Assembly: GCA_948567375.1 (NCBI GenBank)
Contig: OX419756.1
Location: forward strand, 73,758,552 to 73,822,551
Length of the DNA stretch: 64,000 nucleotides
DNA from: Lunularia cruciata
Taxonomy: Eukaryota > Streptophyta > Marchantiopsida > Lunulariales > Lunulariaceae
Reading direction: 5' to 3'
In this document: positions 45,920 to 55,946 of the stretch, in pieces
Numbering within the stretch: the stretch's first letter is position 1
How the letters are laid out: each line of letters opens with the position of its first letter
Notes under the pieces: model-generated
Told to the model about the DNA's origin: nothing
Database searches by the model: none
The model's input: only the letters and a program-made list of their open reading frames with translations
Position numbers and translations under genes: made by a program

Positions 45920-46611
45920 ATGTAACACCCATTTGTGCATGTGTGTGGTATTTGATATTTAGCTTGGTATTACAAGTATTTAAGAGATATTATTTATATA
46001 GAGATAAAGGATGGTTCTATATTAGTCATGGTTATCTAAAGTTAGTCATAGCTAAGATAGAGGGGACCTTACTTTAGAGGAAGTAGAAAAGATGAGCACC
46101 ACTATTTTGGATTTTAGTGTGTTGACTTGGTATTATTCCTAGGTGTTTGGCTTTGAGGAAAGAGTTGAGAACTCTTGGTCCCGCAAGCCTTTTTGTTTTG
46201 GATTCTTCTTTAGTCCAAGGATAGCCCATGTGAAGGAATCCTTGACTTAGTGGTTGGCTCAAGATAAGACCACATGCTTAGGGGAATATGCCCATGTGAA
46301 TGGATATTCCTTTCTACTTTTTGACTTAACTTGACTTTTAGTCTAGTAACTTGAGTTACTACGATAATTAGTAACTTTGGTACGTAACTATTTCACAAGT
46401 ATATAAACAAGGGGTGAGGAGGTACTCATCATCCTTTCATTTGCAACTATCTCTCTCTCATTGAGTTCTCTAGTGAGCAATGTCTTGAGTCTTGGAGTGT
46501 TAGCCTTGGAGGAGTATGATGGAGTTCGGGTTCCTTGCCTTCTTAGTCCATGGTGCGCTACCATAATAGCCATTAGAGGTTCATTTTGAGTTAGAGACAG
46601 GCCGACTCACA
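45920..46611 (+). repeat. Element G 3' LTR
   Basis: 692 bp, TGTAACACCC...CGACTCACA. It contains TATATAAACAAGG (46400-46412), a likely TATA box, followed by a transcript-like leader. Inverted counterpart at 39998-40632. Confidence 0.85.
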
Positions 46612-46615
46612 TGTC

Positions 46616-47330
46616 AGGGACATACACGTGCTAGTAGAGGATTGGGCCTTCAGGATCCTTGTTCTGGTGTGTTTTGGGAGATGTTACTGATACTACGACA
46701 TCTCCAGGTTCATCAGTCCGTTTCTCCAGCTTACCTTCTGGAGAACGTTCCTTTGATGGGTGATTCTCACACCAGAGTGGTGGCGATTACACATCAGGTC
46801 CATTCTTGGATGGGACCTGCTGTATTGTTAGATGCAGCCAGAGTGGGATCATGGGCTCATTGTCTTCATCTTTGGTGGACAAACCTCTTACCCAGAGAGG
46901 TTCTACAGTGTGCTTATGATGGGATTCAACGACTTGACCACATCCTTGTTGATGATATCTTGGATGTTGGGCATCAGTCTCAGATAGTGGTAGTGGCTAA
47001 TAGGTCACCTATGGTAGTGGTGAACCTAGTTGGACAGCCTAGAGCTGCATTTCCCACACTCATGAGTTTCCTAGGCTCTCATGCTTTTTGAGAGAGAGGA
47101 CCTGGACTTGTTTGGGACTCACAATTACAGCAGTTGGTGGAGCCCAATGCTAATGAGAGAGAGCGGGCAATGGGTTTTTGCACCAGTATTACCATTGTTC
47201 TAGTAGTGTCAAAGGCATCTATGCATCAGGTGTTAGGTCAGGCTATAGACCTGAACTGTTTGACCTAGATTGTGAGCCTTGGCTTGGCAGAGCAGTGTAG
47301 GATGCACTTGATAGGCATCACCACTCGGAC
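46616..47330 (+). pseudogene. Methyltransferase C-terminal part of element M
   Basis: Continues the domain cut at 39288: GHTRASRGLGLQDP, the motif V-like segment, then motif VI LLENVP (46738-46752), whose Glu activates the target cytosine. Motif VIII follows as LLDAARVGSWAHCLHLWWTNL, where Arg residues expected around the Q/H-R-x-R block read Cys and His. Motif IX-X follows: NANERERAMGF and VLGQAIDLNCL near 47235. The ENV and W-x-N-L patterns recall the DNMT3 branch. A TGA at 47089 interrupts it. Inactive as it stands. Confidence 0.88.
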
Positions 47331-48480
47331 ACTTGTGAGCCTTGTGCCTATCGAGATGATTTAGGCACATGTTGGGGGCAATGGACCGGGTGGACATGGT
47401 ATTCTTGGGACACATCCAATAGCTACTAGGGAGAGTGGTCTACTTGGAGTCCATCCAGTTGAGCGTGGGCTACTTGGATTACACCCTTGGTCCACATGGG
47501 ATGCAGCTAGAGGACGTGTGGAGCTTGCAGCTAGAGTGGAGGGAGTTTTTCACATAGAGATTGGGACCTCTAGTGGTCAGGAGCATGACTCTATTGCTCC
47601 CAAGGGCCCATTGTAGCAGTCAGTCAGTACGTCTTCCACTCCTACTACAATTACAAAGGATACTTGGGAGCCAGATCTTGGGCCCAAGCTTACTGGAGAG
47701 GAAAGACGGAGGGTTTGGAGGTTCTTGAGGAGTCATACAAGTTGTTTTGCCTTTAGTATGAAGGATTTGGGTGCTCTGAAGGGACTTGGTATACGGATTG
47801 AGCTGACTAGTGACACACTAGTTTTTCGACGTCCTTATCAATATAGTGAGATGGAGAGGACATTGATTTAGAGCCGGAGTAGTGACCTTTTTGAGGCTGG
47901 TTTGGTGGAGATTTCACATGGAGAGTATGCATCAGCGACAATGATGCCAGCCAAGAAGGATATGCATGGCAACTATATAGATAGGCGGATGTGTGGAGAT
48001 TACCGTCCTATCAACCGATAGACCAGGGCTGATTGGTATGCCATGCCTACACCGGAGGAGATTTTTGATGCGATTGGGCATGCAAAGATCTTTAGTACTT
48101 TGGATCTTTGAGCAGGATATCATCAATTGCCGATCAAGGAAGAGGATAAGTCCAAGACAACATTTTGGGCTATTGATCCTCACGGCAAGGATGTGTTATA
48201 TTAGTGGAGGTTCTTACCATTTGGGTTAAAGAATGCTCATGTTGAGTTCCAGAGGGTCATGGATAGGATCCTAGCTGGATTGGATTTTGCTCGGTGCTAT
48301 ATTGATGACATTTTGGTTTATAGCACTACTGTGGAGGAGCATGAGAGACAATTGTTGCAAGTGTTTGAGAGGTTGAGATCTCATGGACTTAAATTACATC
48401 CTGGGAAGTGTAGGTTCTTCCATGAGCAGGTTGAGTATTTGGGTCACACTATCTACCCCGGAGGACTTGGTGTCCAGTAG
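47331..48480 (+). pseudogene. Element M reverse transcriptase
   Basis: Several stops in one frame. Motifs: YASATMMPAKKDMHGNY...CGDYRPINR, FSTLDL.AGYHQLPI, FLPFGLKNAHVEFQRVMD, and the catalytic YIDDILVYS (YIDD at 48298-48309). The thumb reads VEYLGHTIYPGG. The region 47340-47640 before it is a poorly conserved linker. Confidence 0.88.
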
Positions 48481-49286
48481 ACCAAGGTGGAGGCTATTGC
48501 ACATATTCCTTGGCCTACGGATGTGAGCAGAGTGCAAGCATTCCTTGGGTTGGCAAACTTCTATCGCCGTTATGTTAGAGGATTTAGTGCCATTGCCAAG
48601 GCCTTGACGAAGCTGACCAAGCTTACATAGGAGTGGTGTTGGGGAGATGAGCAAGAGAGAGCTTTTGTAGAGCTCAAGGAGAGGTTGACATCTGCTCCTA
48701 TTTTGAGGAGACCGATCAAGGGACGACCATTTCAGGTTCACATTGATTGAAGTATGTTGGGGCTTGGAGCGATGCTCACCCAACATGATGATGAGGGGAA
48801 GGAGTTTGTGGTGGCCTATGCTAGTTGCTCCAACAATTCAGCGGAGGCAAAGTATAGTTCATATGAGGGAGAGTGCTTGGCAGCAGTTTGGGCAGTAGCA
48901 CATTTCCGATGTTATCTATTTGGTAACCCCTTCACTCTCATCATTGATCATTAGCCGTTGAAGTGGTTGATGGAGTCCGACAAGCTTTCAGGGAAGCTTG
49001 CACAATGGGCTCTGATTTTACAAGAGTATAATTTCACGGTTGTTCACATACCTGGAGTGGTGAACCGTGATGCAGATGGGTTGAGTAGAAACCCATGTCC
49101 CAACCAACAAGATCAGACCGGAGCACGTTGGCATGGTGAGACAGATGAGGAGATGGTGCCAGGTTGGCATGCATCGGCCTTGTTGTGTATATTTGTAGAG
49201 GCTTTGGTGGTATCTTTCTCAGAGCATACAAGAGGAGTTATTGAGGTCATAGATCTAGAGAGTGAAGATATTGGTACAATTCAGTG
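48481..49286 (+). pseudogene. Element M RNase H
   Basis: The connection domain (VQAFLGLANFYRRYV) leads to RNase H. The first catalytic Asp region reads HID followed by a stop (48748-48750), then GLGAMLTQ, YEGECLAAVWAV and LIIDH, stop, PLKWL. The C-terminus reads VVNRDADGLSRNP. Confidence 0.82.
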
Positions 49287-50190
49287 AGACATTCATGATG
49301 ATGTCTTAGTGATGGACTATCTTCGCACTGGTGTTGTGGGTGGCATAGTTGGGGCCAAGGAGAGAGACCGTGTTCTTCAACAAGCCATATGGTTCAGATT
49401 GGAGGGTAGACACCTTTTGCGTGTATGGGAGGATGGTAGAGTGTGAGTAGTACCACTTCCATCTCAGAGACCACAGTTGGTCCGTCATGCTCATGAGGAG
49501 CTAGGACATTTTGGAGTAAAGCGTACATATAGCTTACTTCAGAGTCATTATTGGTGGCGCGGTATGCAGACCAAGGTACAGCAGTTTGTTGCCAGATGTG
49601 TGGTTTGTGACCAAGTTAGAGCATCATTCAATGCTCCTATGCCACAGTTACACCCATTACCTATCATGGGATTGGGTTACCGTTGGAGTTTGGACTTTGC
49701 CGGACCTTTACCGCTGACTGTGAGACATCATTGGTACATTTTGGTGATGGTGGAGCACTTCTCCAAGTGGATTGAGTTGGTGGCACTTCCTGACAAGTCT
49801 AGTGAAGGGACAACTTACTCGTTCATGGATTGAGTTCTTAGTCATTTTGGTGCACCAGCTGAGGTTTTGACTGATTAGGGTATAGAGTTCTTGGGGGAGT
49901 TTTAGGTCTTGTGTGACAAGGCTTTGATTGATCATCGTACTACATCTCGAGATCACCCTGAGGCAGATGGCTTAGCAAAGAGAGTGGTTCAGACGGTGAA
50001 GAGAGGATTACAAAAGTATGGTTTGCAGAGAGGCCACTTGGGAGATTGGGATCTCCAATTACCTTGGTTGGCCATGGGCTATTGGTTCAGCCGGCAAGCA
50101 TCCTTAGCATCCTTCTCGCCATACTTTCTACTCTATGGATGAGATCTAGATTTACCTGCAGCCATTCGTCAAGATGCTATTGTTGTTTTG
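49287..50190 (+). pseudogene. Element M integrase
   Basis: Zinc domain: HAHEELGHFGVKRTYSLLQSHYWW...CVVCDQ (49487-49611). Core: first Asp in SLDFAGPL (49693-49695), second Asp in VLTD (49873-49875), then a stop. Exactly 35 codons on, where the catalytic Glu should be, stands AAG Lys (49978-49980, in DGLAKRVVQTV). Surrounding residues are conserved, so this is a point loss of the DDE triad. Confidence 0.88.
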
Positions 50191-50743
50191 GACTTGGATG
50201 ACCCCGATGTATGGATGAGCGCATGTTCTCAACGGGCAGAGATCTTTTAGAGAGTGATGCCGATGGCTTTTGAGAACTTGGTGATTGCTCAGCATAGAGA
50301 TACTTTACGCTATGCTACCATTTGAGGAGGAGGTTATAGACCCTCGATCCGTTGATTTCATCCAGGCGACTATGTATATCTACATCAGACAGCACCAATG
50401 ACACATGATGTTTCTACAAGCCGCACTATCTTGAGAGTGCGTGAGGTTTTGCCATCTGGAGTCCTTGTGTTAGAAGGACGTGATGGTGTTGTTTGGAAGG
50501 ATCATGTACGCAATTGTGCGCCATGCCACCTTCCAAACATTGATGGTACTATGGACCTAACCTTAGCACTTGTACGTGCAGGCTTGAGGTGTATGTTATG
50601 TGGCTCTTCTGGTGGAGCTGCTACTATGTTAGTGTGTGTTGTTAGTTGTTTAGGGTTGTTTGAGAGGATGGCATATGGCATGTATGACTCCTCCCCTCAT
50701 GGTGGTTCCTCAAGGACAATGGTTATGTCCTAGATGTACTTGA
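50191..50743 (+). pseudogene. Element M pol C-terminus with PHD finger
   Basis: After the integrase core, a frame with stops leads to RTILRVREVLPSGVLVLEGRDG, then CAPCHLP. From 50590 a PHD-type zinc finger follows: CMLCGSSGGAATMLVC, a short damaged stretch with a frameshift, then GWHMACMTPPL (his-cys pair, 50676-50698) and WLCPRC before TGA 50741-50743. The second copy M' (26948-27088, -) reads through this stretch in one frame, confirming a C4HC3 finger. PHD fingers usually bind histone H3 tails. It could guide integration much as a chromodomain does. Confidence 0.75.
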
Positions 50744-50910
50744 CCTATAGCTAGTTCATTCTTTATATGGTATAGATTGCAGACAAGTGACTAACGATGG
50801 GGCTCCATATCACTCGGCCTCTTGATCTTTGCCCATTAGAGGGTATACCATATACTTAGAGTAGATGGCTATCTAGAGTTAGAGGGACCTAACCGCCAGC
50901 TAGGGAGGCA
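50744..50910 (+). other. Element M 3' untranslated region
   Basis: Non-coding, conserved in M' (26780-26947, -), ending at the first X repeat. No clear polypurine tract directly before the LTR, because the X repeat intervenes. Confidence 0.5.
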
Positions 50911-51018
50911 ATTGTGGCACTTTAGAGTCTATGTATGACTTATGTGTGAGTTGTGTTTCTATAGTGTATGATGTTGACAGTGATGTATGTTGTGTAGTGA
51001 TATACATACGCACGACAG
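50911..51018 (+). repeat. X repeat, left copy
   Basis: 108 bp, ATTGTGGCACTTTAGAG...ACGCACGACA, repeated in direct orientation at 51447-51553, so the two copies bracket the 3' LTR. M' has the same arrangement. Confidence 0.85.
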
Positions 51019-51020
51019 TT

Positions 51021-51447
51021 GTCACACCATTTGTAGTGCCGCATCTAGATGCTCGGACACTAGAGTTATTTCAGCAGTTTCTCAAAGACTACTTTCTGAT
51101 GGTCAGATTTTGTGTTCGGGGTACTGACTTCACGGTGGGGCCCACCGTCACTTTGCACCATTCGCACCGTCAAGTGTGCCGTCAGCGGGACCGTTAGGGT
51201 TTCAGTGCTAGCTCAAGTCCAGGGGGTATAGTTTTGAAGTGAGCTCTAGAGAGCTCACTTCTTTGATGTTGAGCCTTCGAGTTCTTGGCTATGGTGGACA
51301 GAGGCCGGCAAGCGTCACTTGGATTCTCTATGCTTGAGTGGGTGTGGCTTGACTATAATCATTGCCCAGTTGTTGGCAGTTTATAGAGTGATAGATCAAG
51401 TACTGATCTGAGTTGAGTTGAGTTGAGAGTGGTAAGCAATCTGATTA
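51021..51447 (+). repeat. Element M 3' LTR
   Basis: 427 bp, TGTCACACC...CTGATTA. It aligns with 34232-34683. A TATAGAGTGA-like stretch near its end is shared by all three copies. Confidence 0.75.
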
Positions 51448-51553
51448 TTGTGGCACTTTAGAGTCTATGTATGACTTATGTGTGAGTTTTGTTTCTATAG
51501 TGTATGATGTTGACAGCGAAGTATGTTGTGTAGCGATGTATATATGCACGACA
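51447..51553 (+). repeat. X repeat, right copy
   Basis: Second direct copy of the 108-bp repeat, ending GCACGACA, after which element F1 coding sequence resumes. Confidence 0.85.
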
Positions 51554-53874
51554 TATATCTTAATTTATAGCAAGATAGAGGCATGTGAATCATGTGCAAG
51601 AAGTCCTAAGATGACTATAATAATGGAAATTTTACTGCAAGAAGTCAAAGTGTGCCTTTTGGCAAAAGGAGGTTACCTTCTTAAGTCATAAGATCTCATC
51701 AGTGGGGATCAAGATAGAAGAAGAAAAGATCAAGACCATTACTGATTGGCCTACCCCAAAGGATGCTACAGAAGTACGGGCATTCAATAGATTGGCCAGT
51801 TTTTACCAATGGTTCATTCATTATTATGCTCATGTGGCTGCACCATTGACTAACCTCTTGGGAAAGAACTTGAGTTTCCATTGGACCACCAAGCATGACA
51901 AAGCATTCTAGAAGTTAAAGCATATAGTGTCTTCAAGACCCATTCTTCAACCATATGATCCTCAACTACCTTGTGTGGTTGATTTTGATGCTTCTAACTT
52001 TGCAATTGGAGCTATGTTACAACAAGAATTCCTAGATGGACTAAATCCCATTGCCTTTATGTCATCGACTAAATACAACTGAAAGAATTTACTCTACTTG
52101 AGATTGGGAACAACTTGCAATGGTATATGCCACCAAGGTATGGAAGCATTACCTCTTGGAGAAACAAGTGGTCATGCAAACTGATCACAAGCCATTGTTG
52201 CAGACCTTACACTTGGAACACATGAAGAGTTGACATCATCGATGGGAAGAGCAACTCCAATTGTTTAACATTAAACTTGAGTACAAACTAGGACGATTCC
52301 ATGTCATCCCTGATGCTCTATCACAATGACCTGATTTGAAGTCTCTCCCTCTCATCACAACGGCAATTATGACGGTGTCAATTGACCCCAAGGTCCATAA
52401 CGAGGTTTAGTTAGCTCTACAACAAGACCCTTTCTTCCAAATGGTACATGGTCGTTTGATAACAAGCAACAAGGAGTACAACACCTTCTCCTTCAAGGAA
52501 TGCCTTCTATTCCATGCGGACCGGATCTATGTTCCAGTTAAAGGTGATCTTTGACTTGTGCGCCTTCAAGAAGCCCATGATTTACCAATAGCTGGTCACA
52601 TGGGAGTAGACAATACCTTGGGTACCCTCCAACGCCAATGGTGGTGGCCTAACATGATATGCAATGTTTGGGAGTTTGTCCAATTGTGTGAGAGTTGTCA
52701 ATGCAACAAGGCCAATAACCAGAAGCCAAGTGGACTCCTTCAGCCACTTTCCATTCCAACTACTTGTTGGGAACATGTGAGCTTAGATCTCATCACCTCC
52801 TTGCCCAAGATACAACAAGGTCACACTACAATTGTGGTGTTTGTGGATAAGCTTATTAAGCAAATCCATTTGGAACCAACAGTTGATACTATGGATGCTC
52901 CAACCTTGGTGCAACTCTACTTCAATAATGTATTCAAACATCATGGTATGCCATGTGTACTCATCTCCAACCGTGATCCTTGCTTCATCGGAAAGTTTTG
53001 GCAAGCACTCTTCCATATACTTGGCACCAAGCTTGCTTTGTCCACAACCTATCATCCTCAAACTAATGGACAAATTGAATGTGCAAATTGCACTTTGGAA
53101 GATATGCTTTGTGCCTTCATCAACGTTCACCATACTAATTGGGATGAATGTCTTACATTGCGGAGTTTGCATACAACAATTTTAAATAGGCAAGCACTGG
53201 ATTTTCTCCTTTCTTTCTCAATTTTGGCCAAGATCCACTTGTCCCAGATTCTCTTCTTGCTCTTCCTCCGTCTCAGGTCCCTCATACTTCAACCTTCTTG
53301 ACCACCATATCCAAATCTCTCTTACAAGCCAAATCTCACCTCCTTGTTGCTCAAAATCATCAAAAACAATATGCGGATCACCATCATTGTGATCTCACCT
53401 TTGAAGTCAGTGATAAATTTATGTTATCCTCTAATAATCTATCCCTCTCACTTGATACCCAAGTTTGTAAACTTGCCCCTAATTGGATAGGACCTTTTGA
53501 TGTCACCCAAATTGTCTCTCCTATTGCTTATCGACTTCCTTGCCTTGTCATATGCGCATCCATCTTGTCTTTCATGTTCCAAGTTGAAACCATTTGTTCC
53601 AAACCCCTCTTCTTTTTCCTCTTGAGTCCAACTTCCTCTTCCTCGTATCCCTATCAATGATCATGAGGAGTACAAAGTTGATAGTATCCTTGCATGCCGC
53701 CACATCCACCAAGGACACCGCCAACATATGGAGTACAAGGTCCTTTGGAAAGGGTATCTCCTTCATGATACCACTTGGGAACCTCTTTCTCACCTCCAAA
53801 ATGCACATACGACCATCTAGGAGTTTGAAGCTTCAATGGCAACAAGGACGTCACCAACTAGCAGTGGGGGAATA
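51554..53874 (+). pseudogene. Element F1, 3' part: RT thumb, RNase H, integrase, chromodomain
   Basis: Resumes right after the RT catalytic Asp pair (ILIYSK, in a damaged frame), then KIEEEKIKTITDWPTPKDATEVRAFNRL, RNase H (VDFDASNFAIGAMLQQ; QTDHKPLL) and integrase 52558-53301. The integrase has the HMGVDNTLGTLQRQWWW zinc region, SLDLITSLP, SNRDPCF and NGQIECANCT, so all three catalytic acids are kept. A GPF-type region (WIGPFDVTQIVSP) and a chromodomain (EYKVLWKGYLLHDTTWEP, 53730-53790) follow. Many stops and shifts. PPT AGTGGGGGAATA at 53863-53874. Confidence 0.85.
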
Positions 53875-54286
53875 TGTAACAATATGGAGTTTAGTAATGT
53901 AGTTAGTAAGGCTAACAAAGTAGAGAGTAAGCCAAATTAGCCTAAAATATTCCAAAAGCATCTAGGAAGCTTCTTGGGAAGCTTCTCGACTAGTTAACTT
54001 GCGCTCCAAGCAAGTAGCTTCTAGAAGCTTCTAACTAGCTTAGCTTGCACGCCAAGTAGGCGGCTTCTAGAAGGAAGTTTTTTGAGAAGCTTCCTAGTTA
54101 ACTTGGATTGCACTCTAAGAAAGTGGCTCAAGGAAGCTTCTTGAGAAGCTTCTCAAGGGCCTTGTATGCTACCTATAAATACCAAAGCTGAAGCTCATGC
54201 TAGGCATTCAGAGTTTCCCCTCATTCAAGTGTCCCAATGTGAGTTTCCATTCTCTTATTTCTCTCTCTTGGTCTTGGTCTTTTACA
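53875..54286 (+). repeat. Element F1 3' LTR
   Basis: 412 bp, TGTAACAATATGG...TCTTTTACA. It includes several AGAAGCTTCT palindromes, TATAAATA (54174-54181) and the terminal segment shared with 29024-29248. Differences from the 5' copy indicate an old insertion. Confidence 0.88.
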
Positions 54287-55418
54287 AGGAGAGTGAGAGT
54301 AGTCTAGCTGAAGTGAGGGCTTGGATGGCTTATCTTGGACCCAAACTTCATACTATTGCTTGCCAGACCCATAGCCATAATGAGATGCATACCCAGACCA
54401 ATGTCACCTTTGTGATAGATGAGATCCATGTGTTACCCTATAACATTATGACTCAAGAAACCCAGACTATTGCCTCCCACTCCGTACCTCATAGTGTGGA
54501 GATTGAGGAGACTCAAACTCAAGGGACCTAGACTGATTTTAGAGAGAGGCTTAGTTTACCAGGAGAGTATATTCCACATATTCTCTTCCTAGGCTTCTTG
54601 TTAAAGAAGATTCTTGTTGTGGATGTTACTTGTTTGGCATCATTATGGCTAAATAGATTTGTGGTGCTACTGGTTTTTATGCATGGGAGAGCGGGACAAT
54701 TAGAGCATGGTTGGTGCTCTCACACATAGTCAAGGCATGTAGGGTGGGTAGCATGTCCTAGTGTTAGCCATTTCATCCAATTTTGCTTGCTTTGCTTTGA
54801 GGTTAACTTGTGGATAGATCTTACTCCGGATGGAGTCGAGTGGTTGCTATGGAGCATGTGGCAGTGGTCAAAACCTCCTAAGGGATTTCACACCGGATCT
54901 TGGCTCATGGTCTATTTGTGTTTGGCAATATCCAGCAAGATTTTGAGTTTAGAGGGCTTAGAGTTAGATCATATGAGCATCTCACTTCATTAGGTTTACC
55001 TCTTTGTGATCTTTTGATCCTAGATAGTTATGCAGTCTCTTATTATAGGAACCATCCACATGGTGCTATCCACTCTACCCACTTTTGTCCTTATAGGGTG
55101 GAGAGAGCATCATACACTTGGTCATTCAATCCTTTGATGAGGGCTTTGGATAGATTTGTCCATGATGATAGTCTTATGGTTACTTGGGCAGAAGAGGAGT
55201 GGACATCTGGTAGGCTAAGTTCTTATAGTAGTGACCTATATTCTCTTCTTGCTAGCGATATTAGGCATAAAGACTTGGATGAGAGCAAGTGGCGGTCATT
55301 GAGTCCATTTAGGATTCAACATCATGTATATTGGCGTAGACTTGAGGATGCAGTAGTAGTACTTAGACACCATGTTGCATCTCCCTCTTCTTCTTCACCT
55401 CCTTCTCCTCTACCATAG
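54287..55418 (+). pseudogene. Unrecognised repeat-borne ORF
   Basis: Two readable parts: 54290-54531 (SESSLAEVRAWMAYLGPKL..., ending with a Thr/Gln-rich tail) and 54787-55418. In the second, the frame changes near 54930 from LTPDGVEWLLWSMWQW to RGLRVRSYEHLTSLGLPL. It continues LILDSYAVSYYRNHPHGAIH, TWAEEEWTSGRLSSYSSD and ends in a Ser/Pro run. A diverged copy exists at 16740-17420. It lies directly beside F1, so it is repeat material rather than a host gene. Domain not recognised. Confidence 0.45.
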
Positions 55419-55946
55419 TCATAGGTTTTATTGGATCTACATTTATATACATCTTTTATTCATTTATGTTCATTTATATATTCATTATTTATACTCATAT
55501 CTATTTTCTTTTCTCCTTATCATGTGTTTTGTATCACTTGTGCATCAAATTGGGCATCACTTGGTGCCTACATATGCCACCCGCATCATTTAACTAAATT
55601 TTCCAAACTTGGTGGACCCTAGGGGCTATGGGCATTGCTCTCTGTCACTTAGCACTTATGTGTGCCATCAAGCGGCACCTAAAAACCAACCTACACCACT
55701 CACCATCAATGCAAACTCAACATTGTGCACTCTATGGCGATGAGTGGCAATGTACAATAATAAGCAACAATCAACCAATTAGAAGAGACTTAATCAAGAA
55801 TCTAAAACTCATCTTTATTATGATCATAAAGAGGTTACATGTTTTTCCTATTTGCTATCACTAGAGTATGATGGATTTGGAGTAGGATGATGAATTTGAG
55901 TGAGTACTTTGAAATATTGACTTATTTCATTTGGAGATTTTCCTAC
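55419..55946. other. No gene seen
   Basis: A/T-rich. The TTTATATAC / TTCATTTATA stretch at 55435-55500 corresponds to the tail after the repeat ORF at 17390-17450. No other structure. Confidence 0.4.

Larger units (their letters stand above)
39289..46611 (+). mobile_element. Ty3/Gypsy element G (Athila/Tat-like pol), nested in element M
   Basis: 7.3-kb + strand LTR element inserted in the methyltransferase of M. TGTC precedes it (39285-39288) and follows it (46612-46615). The 3' LTR (45920-46611) is complete, while the 5' LTR is rearranged, with only 43 bp in direct orientation. Order: small modules, gag, D-G-G-type protease, RT (FIDD), RNase H, integrase, PPT. No chromodomain was seen. It is younger than M by position. 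Confidence 0.88.
34232..51553 (+). mobile_element. Element M: Ty3/Gypsy retroelement encoding a C5 DNA methyltransferase and a PHD finger
   Basis: Two matching LTRs (34232-34683, 51021-51447) enclose, on the + strand, a leader, gag with two CCHC knuckles, aspartic protease, C5-cytosine methyltransferase, RT (YIDD), RNase H, integrase and PHD finger. Its middle is occupied by the foreign element G (39289-46611), so M itself is about 10 kb. All parts carry nonsense codons, many explainable by C-to-T change. A 110-bp repeat flanks the 3' LTR. Capture of C5 methyltransferases by retroelements is known from some eukaryotes. The combination with a PHD finger is what makes this element notable. Confidence 0.85.

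Noticed and set aside
37938-47330. Methyltransferase as a host DRM/DNMT3-type gene interrupted by a transposon
   Set aside because: It is fused in frame to a retropepsin upstream and followed by RT, RNase H and integrase between matching LTRs, so it belongs to the retroelement.
52783-53172. 129-codon minus-strand ORF
   Set aside because: Antisense to the F1 integrase core, whose plus-strand reading shows all expected motifs.
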